DNA of 64,000 nucleotides from Edaphochlamys debaryana (taxonomy: Eukaryota; Chlorophyta; Chlorophyceae; Chlamydomonadales). The DNA lies in the NCBI GenBank assembly GCA_016858145.1, contig JAEHOE010000104.1, positions 248,001-312,000 on the forward strand, read 5' to 3'. This document shows, in pieces, positions 1-12,256 of this stretch. The position numbers were made by a program, and so were the translations under genes. The notes beneath the pieces were generated by a model. That model saw only the letters and a program-made list of their open reading frames with translations. It made no database searches and was not told the origin of the DNA. Each line of letters opens with the position of its first letter. The stretch's first letter is position 1.

Positions 1-3000
1 CGGCGGCGGCGCGGCGGCAGGCCAAGCTTGCGGCGGCGGAGCGAGCGCTGAGCCAAGCGCTACGGTGGGTTTGCGTGGCACAGGCCAAAGGGATCGTTTG
101 ATGAACTGTCGAACGGAGAAGCGGCAGCAGGTTAGGGCTTAGTGTTCTACGCACCCTGCGGCTTTGGGCACAGGCACTGAGTCGCCGCCCTTGACGTCTG
201 CCCCCGCCTCCCAGGCTCGACCTGCTGGCCTTCGCTCTGCACTGCCTCCGCATAGCGCCCCGGGAGCGACGGTGGGCGCGCCGCCGCGGCGCGGTGTGGC
301 TGCGCGCCTGGCGGGCGGTGGCGGCGCGCGCCGCACGCAACCGCCGGCTGGTGGCGGCGCGGCGGGCCGCCAAGAACTTTGCCTCCCTGGCCGCCATGTT
401 CGATGCGTGGCGCGTGCTGGCCAAGGCCCGGTCCGTGCAGCTGCATCTGCGGGAGATCCACCGCTTGCAGGTGAGGGCACGGGCACAGCCCTGGCGGTAG
501 GAATTGTGACTTTGGGTGCGCGTATCTGGGTGTGCCCCCAGCGATGGGTTTAGCTTTGGGTGTGGGTTTGGGTGCGCGTGTCTTGGTGGGGCCGCAGGGA
601 TGACACCTGTGGGTGGCCGGATCGCAGGAGAGTTTAGAGGCCCTATCAGGCACTCACTCCTTCCGGCACCCCAGGAGCTGGAGCCCATGTACGAGCACCA
701 GATGGAGCTGGTACGGCAGGACCGCTCCGCCGTACAGAACCACCTGCGCGCGCTGATGGCGGAGTGCAACCTGCTGCGCGCCGAGGTCGTCCGGGGCCTA
801 GTCATGGGCGCCGAGGGGGGCCTGCTTGGCCGGCCGCTCCGCTGGCGCTCGCTCCCGCCCGACCCCGGGCAGTGGCAGCCGCAGCCCCGCAGCCGCCACT
901 CGGCCCTGTGCCTCCGGGCCCTGCAGCTGCCGCCCGCGCCGCCGCCCTCCGTGGCCGGCGCGCCGCCGCTGTCCCCCCTGCCCCTGCACACCACCATGCG
1001 CTCTTCGATGGCCTCCCTAGCCAGCGGCGCGGGCGAGGCGCTGGGGGGCACGTACGGCGGCTACCACCTGGGCACCATCGACCCCCTGACCGGTGCGTGA
1101 AGTGGTTTGAGCGGGGGCTAGAGGTGGCACCCCATGCAGAACGCCATGAGCAGCACCACCACCGCCACCACCACCACCACCACCACCACCACCACCACCA
1201 CCCCACTGTTGTTTGTGGGCCTGGGCGTGTCCCTGATCCTTGCCCATGTCGCCAACCTTGCCCAAATTGTCATCTCGTCCGTCTGGGGCATGTTGTCAGC
1301 ATCGTACGCATGCTCCATCGGTTCTGCTACCACGCACCCTGTCACAGCCAGCTGGCGCGTGACGCCTCCCACCCCTTTATGTGGCTGTGCCCCGTCTCCC
1401 CCGCAGGCACCGCCACGCGCACTCGGCACGTGCACCATGGTGGCGAGGTGGCGCCGGTGGTGCCGGGGGTGGCGGGCGTGCTGGTGGTGTTCGGGGGCGT
1501 GGGGGACGAGCTGTGGTTCCGGGACCTGCACGTGCTGGAGGTCGTGTACACGGGTGAGGGGGGCTCGGGGTAGGCGAGGGCAAAGACGGGGAGGAAGAGG
1601 GTGACAAGGCACGTGCCCGCAGCCGCGCACCCTTCGCGCGGACACTGCTTGCGCCTCACCTCCAGACCAGACCTCCGCACCTCGCCATTTCCACTGCAAA
1701 CCTCACCACTTGACGCCGTGCCGCACATGGACTCTTCCCTCTCCTCCCCGCGCCGCAGAGGGCGGCTCCACCTCGTTCCACTGGCACGGCGTGGAGATCG
1801 ACCTTCTGGAGGAGGACGCACCCTCGGACCCAGCCGGGCTCGCCGAGGCCTCCGGCCGCCCCCCGGGGCCGACCCCCGCCGATCCGCCCTCCCCGGGCGC
1901 CCCCGGCGGCCTGGACCCTGACCCTGACTCCAACCCCAGCCTCGAACCAAGCTACACCCGCCGCGGTCGCACCCAGACACGCGGTCGCAGCACGTCGGCG
2001 GGCCCTCCGCCGCCCAAGCGGCACCTCAGCCCCGACGCGCTAGCGAACAAGCTGCCGCTGCCCACGCGGAGGGACCACGCCGCCTGCGTTACAAGCCCAA
2101 ACCAGTTTGTGATTGTGGGAGGCTACGACGGAAACACGGAGCTGATGGACGTGCAGGCCATCACCGTGCGGGCCGGAGGTGCGGCGGGGACAAGCGGGCC
2201 AAGGCGCAACGCCGGCCCCACTCGCCAGCCCCAGCCCCGAAGCACGCAGACAACCGCACCGTAGGGATTCGGCAACAACCCCCGTCCATGCCCCATGCTT
2301 CCAACCTCATCCATCCCCAATTCCTCAGCCGGTCCCCATCCCCATCCTCACATCATCCCCCGTCCCCACCACCCCCCGCAGAGGACAGTGTCGGCTGGCT
2401 GGCGTCCGTGCGGCGCGTACGCTCGCGCAACCGCGAGCCGCCGGGGCGCTGCCACCACACGGCCACGTGCCACCCCGAGGGCCGCTCCCTCTACGTGTTT
2501 GGTGGCTATGCCAGCGGCCACGGCATCCTGGGGGAGCTGTGGGCCTTCCACCTGGACCACCACGAGTGGTGGGAGCCCGAAACGACGGGTGCGAGGGGAG
2601 GAGAGGGGATCGGGTGGCGCCGGGCCTTGAGGTTTGAAAGGGTACATTGGTGGGGGGAGTGAAGTCATACATGGGTGGATGGAATGCGTCTAGCCATTCT
2701 GGCCGTGTGTGCGTGGCGGTAGCCCGATAAAATGGTTGCGTGTGGGAGATGCGCCGCGTTGATAGTCGGACGGCACGGAGGTATTGGGCGAAGCGCAATA
2801 GCTGGTGCTACAGATAGCCGGGCAGCCGTCTGTTGCCCCCGACTGTGACGCCCCCTCTGCTCCCCGCCCACCTGCCCGGTCTCCTCCCCCCCCCCCCCCG
2901 CCGCCCCCAGGCGACCAGCCCCCCCGCCGCCGCAACCACGTGGCCGCCCTCGTGCGGGGGCGGCTGTACGTGCACGGGGGCTTCGACGGCACCCACTGCC

Positions 3001-6000
3001 TGGGGGACACGTGGGTGCTGGACCCGCAGACCTGGCACTGGAGCCGGCTGCAGCACAGAGGGGTGAGCGCGCAGCTAGGACAGCGGGGCTGAACGGGACA
3101 GGGCCAGTCTAGTACGGCGCTGGGCGTGTTCTGCAGCCCTCCCTGGTTGAGTAGCAGGTTGAGTGGCCGGGGCGGAGGACACGCTTCCCCTCCGCTTCTC
3201 TGCCCCTGCTTAAGGTCACGGCTCAAGGCGGCATCACTCCACCCCGCGACGGTCCTCCCGCCCCCTCCCCCCTGTCCTGCAGGGCACGCCGCCCAGCCCA
3301 CGGCGGGGCCACGCGGCTGAGGTGGTGGCGGACCGCTACCTGGTGGTGCAGGGGGGCTACGACGGGGCAGGGTGCCTGTCGGACGGGGCGGTGCTGGACA
3401 CGGAGACGGGGGACTGGTGGGACCTGGCGGCGGCGGGTGAGGTCCGGGGGTGTGGGGGGGCTGGGGGATGGGGTGGGGGTGAGATGGCGTGGCGGAGGAA
3501 GGGGCGTCACACGCGCAGTCGGACCTGGCTCTCGTCTGCTGGTCGGGTGCACGCGTCCGAGGCCCCGTGGTGCACTCCGTCCCGCTGCCACCGCACGGCC
3601 GCTGTCACTGCTGCAGCTTTCCTCCCCAACTCCTCACACCCTCGCAACCCTTTCCCCCAGGCGGCCCCGAGGACATGCCCACCGCCCGCGCGCACCACAG
3701 CCTGACGTTGGTTGGGCACGTGCTGGTGGCGGTTGGCGGCGCGGGCCCGCTTGGGCCCCTGCTGGACCTGCACCTGCTGGAGAGCCCCCCGCTGGTGGCG
3801 GGCCTGGCGCAGGCGTACCGGCTCATGCAGACCGCGGCGCAGCTGAGCGCGGTGCAGGTGGGCGGGTGCGGGGCTATGTCTACTTCTTGGGGAGGCTGTA
3901 CATGTTAAGTATGCAGGTGGCTCATGTGGTGCACCCATGTCCTGTCTTGAGGCGAGGTAGGGCTATGCAGAGCAGGATGCGGTTGCCATGCCATGCTCTA
4001 CGGCACAAAGGCCGGCAAGGCTGCAACCCAACCCTTCGCCCTTGCCGCCCCTGTCTACCAACGCTGTCAACCCCAACCCTGTCTCCCTCCCCGCCCAAAC
4101 CCCCAGGCCATTATGGCTGACCTCGCTCCCTCAAGTATGGAGTATTGCTGGGCCTCAAGGCCCTCCGCCCAACCCCCCTTTCCCCTTCCCGCCCCCCCCC
4201 CAGGCCGGTATGGCTGACCTGGACGCAGCCCTGGCCGTAACCCGCAACCGGGCAGAGCTGGCGGAGCAGCAGCTGCACGTGAGGGGGGGGGAAGGGGGTA
4301 GCACGTGGGGCTTGGGGGAGAATCATGTGAGGGGGGGCACTGTAGGGGGGTTTCAGGGGGACAGCGGCAGCAAGAGCTGGCGGAGCAGCAGCTGCACGTG
4401 AGGGGGGAAGGGGGGTGCTGCACGGGGACAGGGGAAAGGGGGCACGGTGACGACACAAGGAGTAGAAGGTGCGGCAGGGGGCACGCTAGGGACGAACGTG
4501 AACGTCGTTTCGTTCCACTGCCCCGCCCCCGCGCCCGCCTCCACCCATTCTTCTTGCCCCCCAGGTCCTCCGCGACCGCTCCGGCCCAACACCCCACACA
4601 CATACCTCCCACATAAACACCTGCCGATCCATGCCTTCCACTCTCCGCTCACCCCCCCACACACACACACACACACCCGCAGCTCCTCCGCGACCGCTCC
4701 GGCGAGCTCATCGACAAGTGGAACCTCGCCCTGACCGACATCGAGCGCCTCAAGCAGCGGGTGGCCACCGAGGCCGTCCGCGTGGTGGCGGCGGAGGCGG
4801 CCACGGCCCAGGCGCAGCTGGCCCTAGCCACGGCGGAGCGGCGGCTGCGGCGCACGCGCGAGGGCGGCAAGGAGATCGCGGATGCGGCCAGGGACATGCA
4901 CGACACCGTGTACGACCTGCGTGAGTGGGCGTACGGGTGCGGTGTACGGAAGTACGGGAGGGGGACTGGGAGGAGAGGGAAAGGGTGGTGAGAGGGCGTC
5001 AAGGAGATTGCCGAGGCGGCGACGGACTTGTACGACACCGTCAGGGGCAGGACCCAACGGCTCGTTGGGGTTGGATGTACGCCCCTTCAAGGGGTTACCG
5101 GCACTGTTTTGATCATGCGCTGTTGGCGCACTCCCCAACCCCTCCCATGCCCCTCCCATGCCCCTCCCCTCCCCCTCCCCCTTCTCCCTGCCCCCCGCCC
5201 CCTCCCCCTGTTGGCGCGCTCCCCACCCCTGTCCTACCTGTCAATGACTCTCCCGGCCCCCTCCCTCCCCAACCCCTCCCATGCTCCTTCCCTCCTCCCA
5301 CCCCACCCCCATGCCCCCCCCCTCCCTTCCCCCTCATCCCCCCTCCCCTCCTCCCCCTCCTCCCCCTCTCCACCCCAGGCGAGGAGGTGGCCCGCCTGCG
5401 CTCCCAGCTGCTGACCGCGGCGCAGCGGCACAGCCGGGAGGCCTCGCTCCTGGCCTCCACGCAGGCGAGTCCGGAGTCCCTGGTTTGCCCCGACTCTCTG
5501 GCCCTAACGGAGCGTGCGGGTTGGGTCAACACCAATGTAACATCTCCCTATTAGGCCTAGATATAGCCCTATGGAGTACAGGTACTAGACCGAGGTATCT
5601 AGGAAAAGGGTCCTGCCAACCTTGCTCTCTAACACAAAACACCTCGGGCCTCCCCGCAGGCGGAGCGGCAGCTGCTGCAGCAGCAGCTGGCAGGGGTGCA
5701 GCAGGAGGCGGCGCTGCTGCGGGGGATGATGGCCACAGCGGAGGCCGAGTTCCGGGCGGCGCTGGACCGGACGCGGGGCGCGGCCGAGGCCGAGGCGGCG
5801 GCGGCGGCGGAGCACGCCAAGGACCTGGCGCGCGCGGCGGCGGGGGTCGCGGGCGGCTCGTGGGGTGAGTGGGTGTGAGGCGCGGTGCTGCGCGGCGGGG
5901 CGGGGCGGGATGTCGGCGGGGTTGCGGGGTGGCTAATTGCTTTCTGGGCGGTTGCCCGCTCCCGGTCGGGGTGGGGGGCGTGTGAGGCGCCGCGCTCCCG

Positions 6001-7869
6001 AAACCAGGTGGCCCCTCTCCACCTGTAGCCCTCCCTGACGCCCTAGGCTGCCGAGGACACATCTAGCGAGTGAGGCGCTGCGCCCCCAAACCTATCCCAC
6101 TCCCCTAACCAGATATCCGCTCCCCTCCCTTTACCCCCTTTACCCCTGCGCCCTTTCCCGTAACCCGTACCCCACTGCCCCCCTTTTCCTCCTTACCCCC
6201 CCCCCCCCCAGGCGCCTCCGACATCGACCTGGTGGCCCCTCTCCCACTGCAGCCCTCCCCCCCTTACCCCCTTCGCCCCTTCCGTCTACCCTCCCCTGAC
6301 CGCCACCCCCCTCTCAGGTGCCTCCGACATGGACCTGGTGGCTCTGCAGCAGCTGGCGGCCGCCACCGCCCGCGCAGAGACCGCCGACATACGCCTGCAC
6401 GCGCTGGAGAGGGAGCACGGGGCGCTGCAGGTGGAGGCGGGGGGGTGGCGAGGGGAGAGGGGGCGGTGGGCGTGCTCGCCCTTGCGTCGCTGACAGGGGG
6501 ACAGACCCGTCCCACCCCACCCCGCAGCTGCCGCATTGCCCTGGCAGCCCCAGTGCTCGACTTCGCCCGTCATTCCCCTGTCAAACCCTGCCCAACTCAC
6601 ACCACGCTTCACCCATCAACCCCACCCATCCACCCCACCCAACCACCCCGACCAACCCCCAACCAACCCAACCAGGCCGAGGTTGGCACCCTCAAGCGCT
6701 CCCTGGCCCAGCAGCGCGTGGCGCGGGAGGCGGCCGACGAGCGGGCCTCTGCGGCCATGGCGCACATGCACTCGTCAGAGCTCAAGTACCAGGCAAGGGG
6801 GGGAGGCAAGGGTAGGGGGGAGAGGAGAGCGGGATGGAGAGGCGTCTGTGCATGCTTCATAGCCCCGCCCGATCCCCGAGGCCCACACGCCAGCTGGCTG
6901 CCGGTACTCTAACGCATCCGGCGTCCTTCTTTGTGCCTCACGGGACGAGTCCTGCCGACATCCCCCCTCCGTCTGCCTCAACCCCACCCACACCCACCCT
7001 GCCCCCAACCCAAACCCATCCATCCCCCCTCATGCCCTTATCGAGGACCTGCAACGCCAGTGCTGGCCACCACGCTCCGCCGTGTGCCACGTCAACACCT
7101 ACCCTGCCCACTCCCCCCCCCCCATCCACCCCTCCCACCCCCTCCCACCCCTCCCACCCCTCCCACCCCTCCCACCCCATCCACCCATCCACCCCCATCC
7201 ACCCCTCCCACCCCCTCCCACCCCTCCCACCCCCTCCCACCCCTCTCCCCCCCATCCACCCCTCCCACCCCCTCCCACCCCCTCCCACCCCTCCCACCCC
7301 CTCCCACCCCTCTCCCCCCCCCTCCCACCCCCTCCCACCCCTCTCCCCCCCATCCACCCCTCCCACCCCCTCCCACCCCCTCCCACCCCTCCCACCCCCT
7401 CCCACTCCTCTCCCACCCCTCCCCATCCCCTCCCACCCCTCAGGCCCAGATCGAGGACCTTCAGCGCCAGCTGGCCGAGGCCCACCGAGAGCGCTGGCGC
7501 CACGACCTGAGCCTGGGCCCCTCCTCCCGCAAGCGCGCTGCAGCCGAGCCCGCCCTCCCCGAGGAACCCGTGAAGAGACACGACGTAGCCACGGAGACGG
7601 TGGATATGGATTCGAAGGATCCACGGGAAGAGGCGGAGCGGTTGCTGAGAGAGGCGCGGCCGCCCGAGGAAGGGCTGGTGGAGGAGCCGAATCGGATCCG
7701 GGCCGTGGCGGCGGGCGCAGGCGCGGTGCTGGATCCGCTGGATCCGAATCCGCAGTTCACGATCCAGCATGTGGAGGAGCTGCTGCTGGAGGATCCGGCC
7801 CTGGGGGTGCTGCCGGAGGTGGCACGGCTGTTGCAGCTGCAGAGGCGTCTCATGGGCAGGGGCGTGTAA
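1..7869 (+). CDS. Kelch-repeat / coiled-coil protein (5' end outside window)
   Basis: Sixteen exons are placed: 3–64, 215–470, 675–1092, 1407–1553, 1759–2178, 2382–2588, 2911–3062, 3283–3436, 3661–3857, 4204–4278, 4683–4920, 5379–5464, 5660–5864, 6318–6430, 6676–6792, 7444–7869. All phases agree, giving 1090 residues before the TAA stop. The first part is a Trp/Arg-rich helical stretch (WLRAWRAV, MFDAWRVLAK) reminiscent of SFI1/centrin-binding repeats. Six Kelch blades follow, with the typical GG pairs (VVFGGVG, VIVGGYDG, YVFGGYAS, YVHGGFDG, VVQGGYDG, VAVGGAG), then Ala/Glu/Arg-rich coiled coils and a conserved-looking acidic tail. Kelch propellers bind proteins; combined with coiled coils this suggests a scaffold, possibly cytoskeletal or ciliary (inference). 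Introns after 5464 and 6792 use GC donors. Short copies of exon ends lie in several introns. The true start is upstream of the window. Confidence 0.8.
1151..1204. repeat. (CAC)n microsatellite in a Kelch-gene intron
   Basis: A run of CAC/ACC triplets lies in the intron between exons 675–1092 and 1407–1553. Open frames over it (poly-His, poly-Trp, poly-Gly) are composition artefacts. Confidence 0.9.
4107..5051 (+). repeat. Cluster of splice-junction duplications in Kelch-gene introns
   Basis: Four pairs lie here. The start of exon 4204 is echoed at 4107–4135. The end of that exon with its donor (4254–4288) recurs almost exactly at 4373–4407. The start of exon 4683 (4684–4703) is present as a 20-bp match at 4566–4585, also right after an AG. 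The end of exon 4683–4920 has a diverged echo at about 4996–5051. Each copy has the same orientation as its exon and lies within the adjoining intron. Confidence 0.8.
5120..5376. repeat. C-rich low-complexity polypyrimidine intron
   Basis: Repeated CCCCTCCCATG-like units run up to the acceptor at 5378. The complementary strand is G-rich and could form quadruplexes. No coding potential is seen. Confidence 0.8.
7112..7442. repeat. Minisatellite of CCCCTCCCAC / CCCATCCA units
   Basis: About 330 bp of near-perfect 10-bp pyrimidine units fill the end of the last intron of the Kelch gene and end in its acceptor (CAG at 7441–7443). Long open frames in this stretch, Pro/Ser/His-rich on plus and Gly/Trp-rich on minus, are artefacts of the repeat. 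Confidence 0.9.
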
Positions 7870-8650
7870 GAGGGGGGGGAGCTTCCGTTGGGGCTGATGA
7901 GTTTATTATCGACAACGGGTTGGCCGACGCTAAATGCTTGTGAAGCTTAGGGGCTGATGGGGGCGCGTTCAGGCAGGCAGCCTGCGAGTCACCAGCCGTT
8001 GCATCCCCAAAGGGGTCGGGGCAGGACTGTCCTGCAGCTCAGTGCGTCACAAGATATGACAACGTGGGGAAGATGAGGTATGAGGATACTCTGAGAGGGG
8101 GGGCCTTCGTCAGTGCAACACATGATACGCCACGGCCGGGGCGGTACGAGATTACTTGTGGTCTGGTCTGGAGGTTAGACCTGGGAACGAACTGCACATG
8201 TACAGGGATGAGCTGCAACGCGTGGCATGTGGTCCGTCCCTTGACTCCCATCGAGGTGAATGCGGCCCACCGTTAGGCGAAAACTCTATTCAGGACCGGT
8301 GCGTACCCCAATCACGGCGAGGGGACGGGGCGCACAGCGGCGGGGCGCCTTCCGGGCTGCAGGGGGCGACGGGGGCTGCTGGGGAACACCTTCGTGTTCT
8401 AGAGGCACGCTCGTACGCCTGCACCGGTGTCCCGTCGAGAGCAACACCGCCCAGCCGGCCTCCCGCCCAGTTGCGTGTACTGTTAGGATTATACTGCTGC
8501 GACGTATTCGCGGCGGGCAGAACAGGCCCGGGGGCTTTGCGCGTCTCCCATCAGAGAGATCGTCTGGCGCGGTGCACACGCCCGCTGGCCAGCGCGATCA
8601 GCTGCACAACTGCAAGGCGATAACTAGGCAGTAGGACGCGCCTAAGCACG
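7870..8650. other. Spacer between Kelch and ERdj3-like genes
   Basis: It holds the 3' UTR of the Kelch gene and the promoter/5' UTR of the next gene. A TGTAA sequence overlaps the Kelch stop codon (7864–7868). I see no convincing ORF, repeat or RNA gene. Confidence 0.6.
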
Positions 8651-11600
8651 ATGCGGTGGGCGGTTCTACTCCTGGTGCTGGCGCTGGTGCTTCGGGCAGA
8701 CCGCGTGCTCGCCAAGGACTATTATGAGCTACTCCAGGTCCGTGATCAGGTCGCCTTGGGGGTTGTGGGTAGCAGGCTCTCATCGATGCTTTGCCTCGCG
8801 TCTGCAGGTGCCCAAAGGAGCCAATGACGCGCAGCTTAAGCGTGCCTACCGCAAGCTGGCTCTGCAGTATCACCCGGTGCGGAGCTGGCTGGCTGTTAAC
8901 TCGTTGCTCTCGCATGGCCATGGCATGCTTGCGGCTGGGGCTGGCTGGGGCTGACCTGGCGGAACGGGGTTTCGCTCCACAGGACAAGGTGACGGGCTCG
9001 GAGGAGGAGAAGAAGGCCGCATCCCAGAAGTTTGCGGACATCAACCACGGTGGGCGGAGGACTGTGGGCTGGCTGTGTATGGCACGGCCCGCGGGTGGAC
9101 ACGTCCGTGACTTGCCCCGTCGGCTCACGGTCTGAAGCCGACCGCGTGGGTGGGACGCCAAGCCGTATGTGATGGTACATCAACATCTTACACGGCCCTA
9201 CTGGGTAAATCCCGTGGCCTTCTCCTGCTGCCGCCTGACCCCTTTCTCCTTCCCTGATGGACCCAACCCGCAGCCTACGAGGTCCTGTCTGACGCTGAGA
9301 AGCGGAAGATCTATGACCAGTACGGCGAGGAGGGGCTAAAGCAGCACCAGCAGCAGGGCGGCGGCGGAGGCCACGGCGGCAATGACATGTTCAACTTGTG
9401 AGCAGCGGGGTTTGGCCAGGGCGCTAGGGTTTCGCGGGGCCACAGGGGAGAGGTCTGGCGGACGTTGGCTATTCTCTCGGGGGCCGCTGCTGGGCTCCGG
9501 AGCATGGGTCCCACCACCGGCAGCACAACTGCAGCCGCTCCACAGCAGCCCACTGCCATCAACCTTTCGTCCTCAAGCCCGGGCCCTGACGCGCAGCGTC
9601 CCTTCCGTCCTCGTTCTGAACTCACCGTCCGTTTCCCCGGCTTCCCGCAGCTTCTTTGGCGGCTTCGGCGGCGGGCAGCAGGAGGAGGAGGTGCGCAAGG
9701 GCCACACCATCTACGTGGACCTCTACCTCACGCTGCGGGACCTGTACGTGGGCAAGGAGATGACGGTGAGGGCTTGGAGGAGCGCTTCGCGGAGCGGGTG
9801 GGGAAGAGACCTGTGGCAGCAGCGACGCCCGTGGGGCTCAGGCCCAGACTTAAGGGGGGAGTGGGGAGAGGGGGGAGGGAGGCATACCCGGTAGGCATGT
9901 TTGGGCAGACGTCTGGGGGTCGGGGCCTGGGCGAGGAGGAGAGGAGTGGCTGAATGACGTGTTCAGGGGGGCTGGGATTCGGGTGTGGCCGGGCGAGGGG
10001 GCGCAGGCGCGTAAGCACTGCCCGGGAAGCCGGGCCCCGGAGGATCCTGCAGCGCAGAGGGCCTGCTGGGGTTTGCCAGGACTACAGCAACGTGAGGGCA
10101 CTACGTGGGTTCCATGGGCGCAGGGACAGGGTCCTGAACTCACTCTTCTTTCCAGCTGCTACACTGGTGTCTGCCGGCCCGCCATCCGCGCGGGTGGTTT
10201 GCCACGCCTCCTGTTTTCCCGCTCGCAACCCCCGCCTCCCGCCTCCTTCCCGCCACCACCCGCCTCCTTCCCGCCACCACCCGCCTCCTCCCCGCCCAGG
10301 TCGTCCGTGACAAGGCCGTGATCAAGGAGACCAGCGGCACGCGCAAGTGCAACTGCAAGATGAAGCTCATGACTCGCCAGCTGGGGCCGGGCATGTTCCA
10401 GCAGTTCCAGACGCAGGTGGGGAAGGGTCGCGACGTGGAAGGCGTGGGGGAGGGGTCCGGCCGGGCTCGGTGGTTGTGACGAGTGGGGCTCGGTGTTTTC
10501 CGTTCGTAGGGTACGGCTGTGGGAGCGGAGCCACCGGCCTAGCGGCTGCACCTTGCACGGTCTGCTAGCCCGCGGCTGCCTGCCTTGCCCTCTGCCGCAT
10601 GACCCCCTCTTGACCCTGACCCTGTTGACCCTGACCCCCTGTCCCGACCCCCTCGTCGGCCCGCAGGAGTGCGGCACCTGCCCCGCCATCAAGCTAGAGC
10701 GCGAGCAGGAGCCCATCACTGTGCACGTGGAGCCGGGCGCCACGGAAGGACAGGTGGGAGCGCACAGGGGGGGCGCCGGGGGGCTGGAGGGGGACATTGT
10801 GCAGCCTGGGGTTGCGTACTGGGCACGCTCAGGATCAAGACGGCCAGCGGCACACGGCACTGGGGCCCGGCTGATAAATGATAGCTAGCATTTGGACGGG
10901 CTGGGCGCGCTCCCGCATTGCTAGTCCTGCCGCTATCCGTTGTACGTGCCCACACCGTCTCTCCTCCTCCTTCCCACTCCCCGCAGCAAATCACGTTCTT
11001 CGAGGAGGGCGAGCCCCTGGTGGACGGCGAGCCGGGCGACCTGGTGTTCGTGGTGCGGCAGGCGCCCAACACGCTCTTCGAGCGCCGCGGCCACGACCTC
11101 ATGCACAACTTCACCATCACGCTCACGCAGGCGAGCCCGGGCTGTGGGAGCTGGGGCGCTAGTGCATGGATACAAACTGGGGTGTGAGGGGCAGTGGGGC
11201 ACAGTACACTTGACGCAAAAGGGAAAATGAGCCGACCCACATCGTTACAGCATGTGGAAGAGCCCGGGCAGTACGCATGCGAACCGAATACGCCTCCACC
11301 GCCAGCCAGCCACAGGCTTCGACCAGCAATGCTCAATGGGCAATGCCCTCGCCTCAGCCCAGCAGGACGCCGCACTAGCCTGGGCCCCTCTCTCGCCCCT
11401 TTGTCCGCACCCCCTCCCGTAGCCCACCACCCAAATTGCCCTCACCCACGTCCTCCGTTCTCTTGGCAAAGGCTCCACCTTCCACCCCCAACCTGGCTCA
11501 ACCTTGCTCAACTGCCTCTTAACCCTCCACCTCCGTCCACCCCCTCACCTCCGCCCTTTCCTCCCCCTCTCCCCCAGGCGCTGGTGGGCTTCAGCACCAC

Positions 11601-11811
11601 GCTGGAGCACCTGGACGGCCACAAGGTGACGCTGGCGTCGGGCGGCGTGACGCGGCCGGGCGACTGGCACCAGATCAAGGGCGAGGGCATGCCCATCCTG
11701 GGCCAGGAGCCCAAGCGCGGCGACCTGTGGGTGCAGTACACGATTTCCTTCCCGCCCGCGCTCAATGAGGCGCAGAAGGAGACCATCCGCAAGATGGGGT
11801 GGGATAGATAG
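8651..11811 (+). CDS. ERDJ3B: ER-lumenal DnaJ co-chaperone, ERdj3/DNAJB11 type
   Basis: Nine exons (8651–8737, 8808–8876, 8983–9049, 9274–9397, 9651–9765, 10300–10416, 10667–10753, 10987–11130, 11578–11811) encode 347 residues. Residues 1–21 are a signal peptide (Arg then a Leu/Val core). The J domain follows: KDYYELLQ, then helix II ending YHPDK with the HPD motif that stimulates Hsp70 ATPase. A G/F segment follows. The substrate-binding part has the four cysteines of ERdj3 (CNC, then CGTC) instead of a DnaJ zinc finger, and the family signatures [15 protein letters not shown] and HLDGHKV. It should act with BiP in ER protein folding. I see no C-terminal HDEL, as in animal DNAJB11. The intron after 11130 uses a GC donor (CAG|gcgagc). 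The start is the first ATG and gives the signal peptide. Confidence 0.93.
10240..10299. repeat. Tandem 21-bp polypyrimidine repeat at an acceptor
   Basis: Two and a half copies of a CGCCTCCTTCCCGCCACCAC-type unit form the pyrimidine tract of the acceptor at 10299 in the ERdj3-like gene. Confidence 0.75.
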
Positions 11812-11924
11812 ATGGTCAGGGGCGAGAGGCCCATGAGGTCCGAGAGGCAAGCGGAGGAGTGGACGTGTGGAGGCTTGGGGGCTTGGGCGCAAGTATGTGA
11901 AGGCTAGTGCCGAGCGGATGAAAG

Positions 11925-11929
11925 TGTAA
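11925..11929 (+). terminator. TGTAA polyadenylation signal of ERdj3-like gene
   Basis: TGTAA, the volvocine poly(A) signal, lies 114 bp after the stop codon and is the only good match in the short 3' flank. Confidence 0.6.
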
Positions 11930-12256
11930 CGACGAGCTCATGGTCCGGTGTGGGGCTGCATGGCCGTGGCGACTCGGAGCAGGGAATGGGGAAAGCACAG
12001 GAGAGACCGGCTGGGGCGGTGATCCGTCAGGACCTCGCGGGCGAGCGAGCGAAGAGGGCGTGCGGGCTGTGAAGTGCCGCCGGCGCTCGGCGGCCTAAGA
12101 GCGCTGGTACAGAGCGTGAGCTGCCGGCGGCTGTAAAGCTAGGCGAGCGACCCTGGCCCCCACACTGCCGCCGCCGCCCACTGAGCGCCGCCAATCCGCG
12201 CCAGCGCTGCTTGAGATGTCCCCGCCACGACAGGCGCCATCCGTGCCACCCGGCCC

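Noticed and set aside
802..1265. Minus-strand poly-Trp and poly-Gly frames
   Set aside because: Antisense readings of a (CAC)n microsatellite and of coding exons of the Kelch gene.
4107..4135. Additional coding exon at the 4106 acceptor
   Set aside because: The acceptor copy leads into a frame without a matching donor. The exon at 4204 gives the continuous coiled coil. Use as a rare alternative site remains possible and is covered under findings.
7082..7510. Pro/His-rich (plus) and Gly/Trp-rich (minus) long frames
   Set aside because: They are translations of a simple minisatellite within an intron that has a good acceptor at its end.
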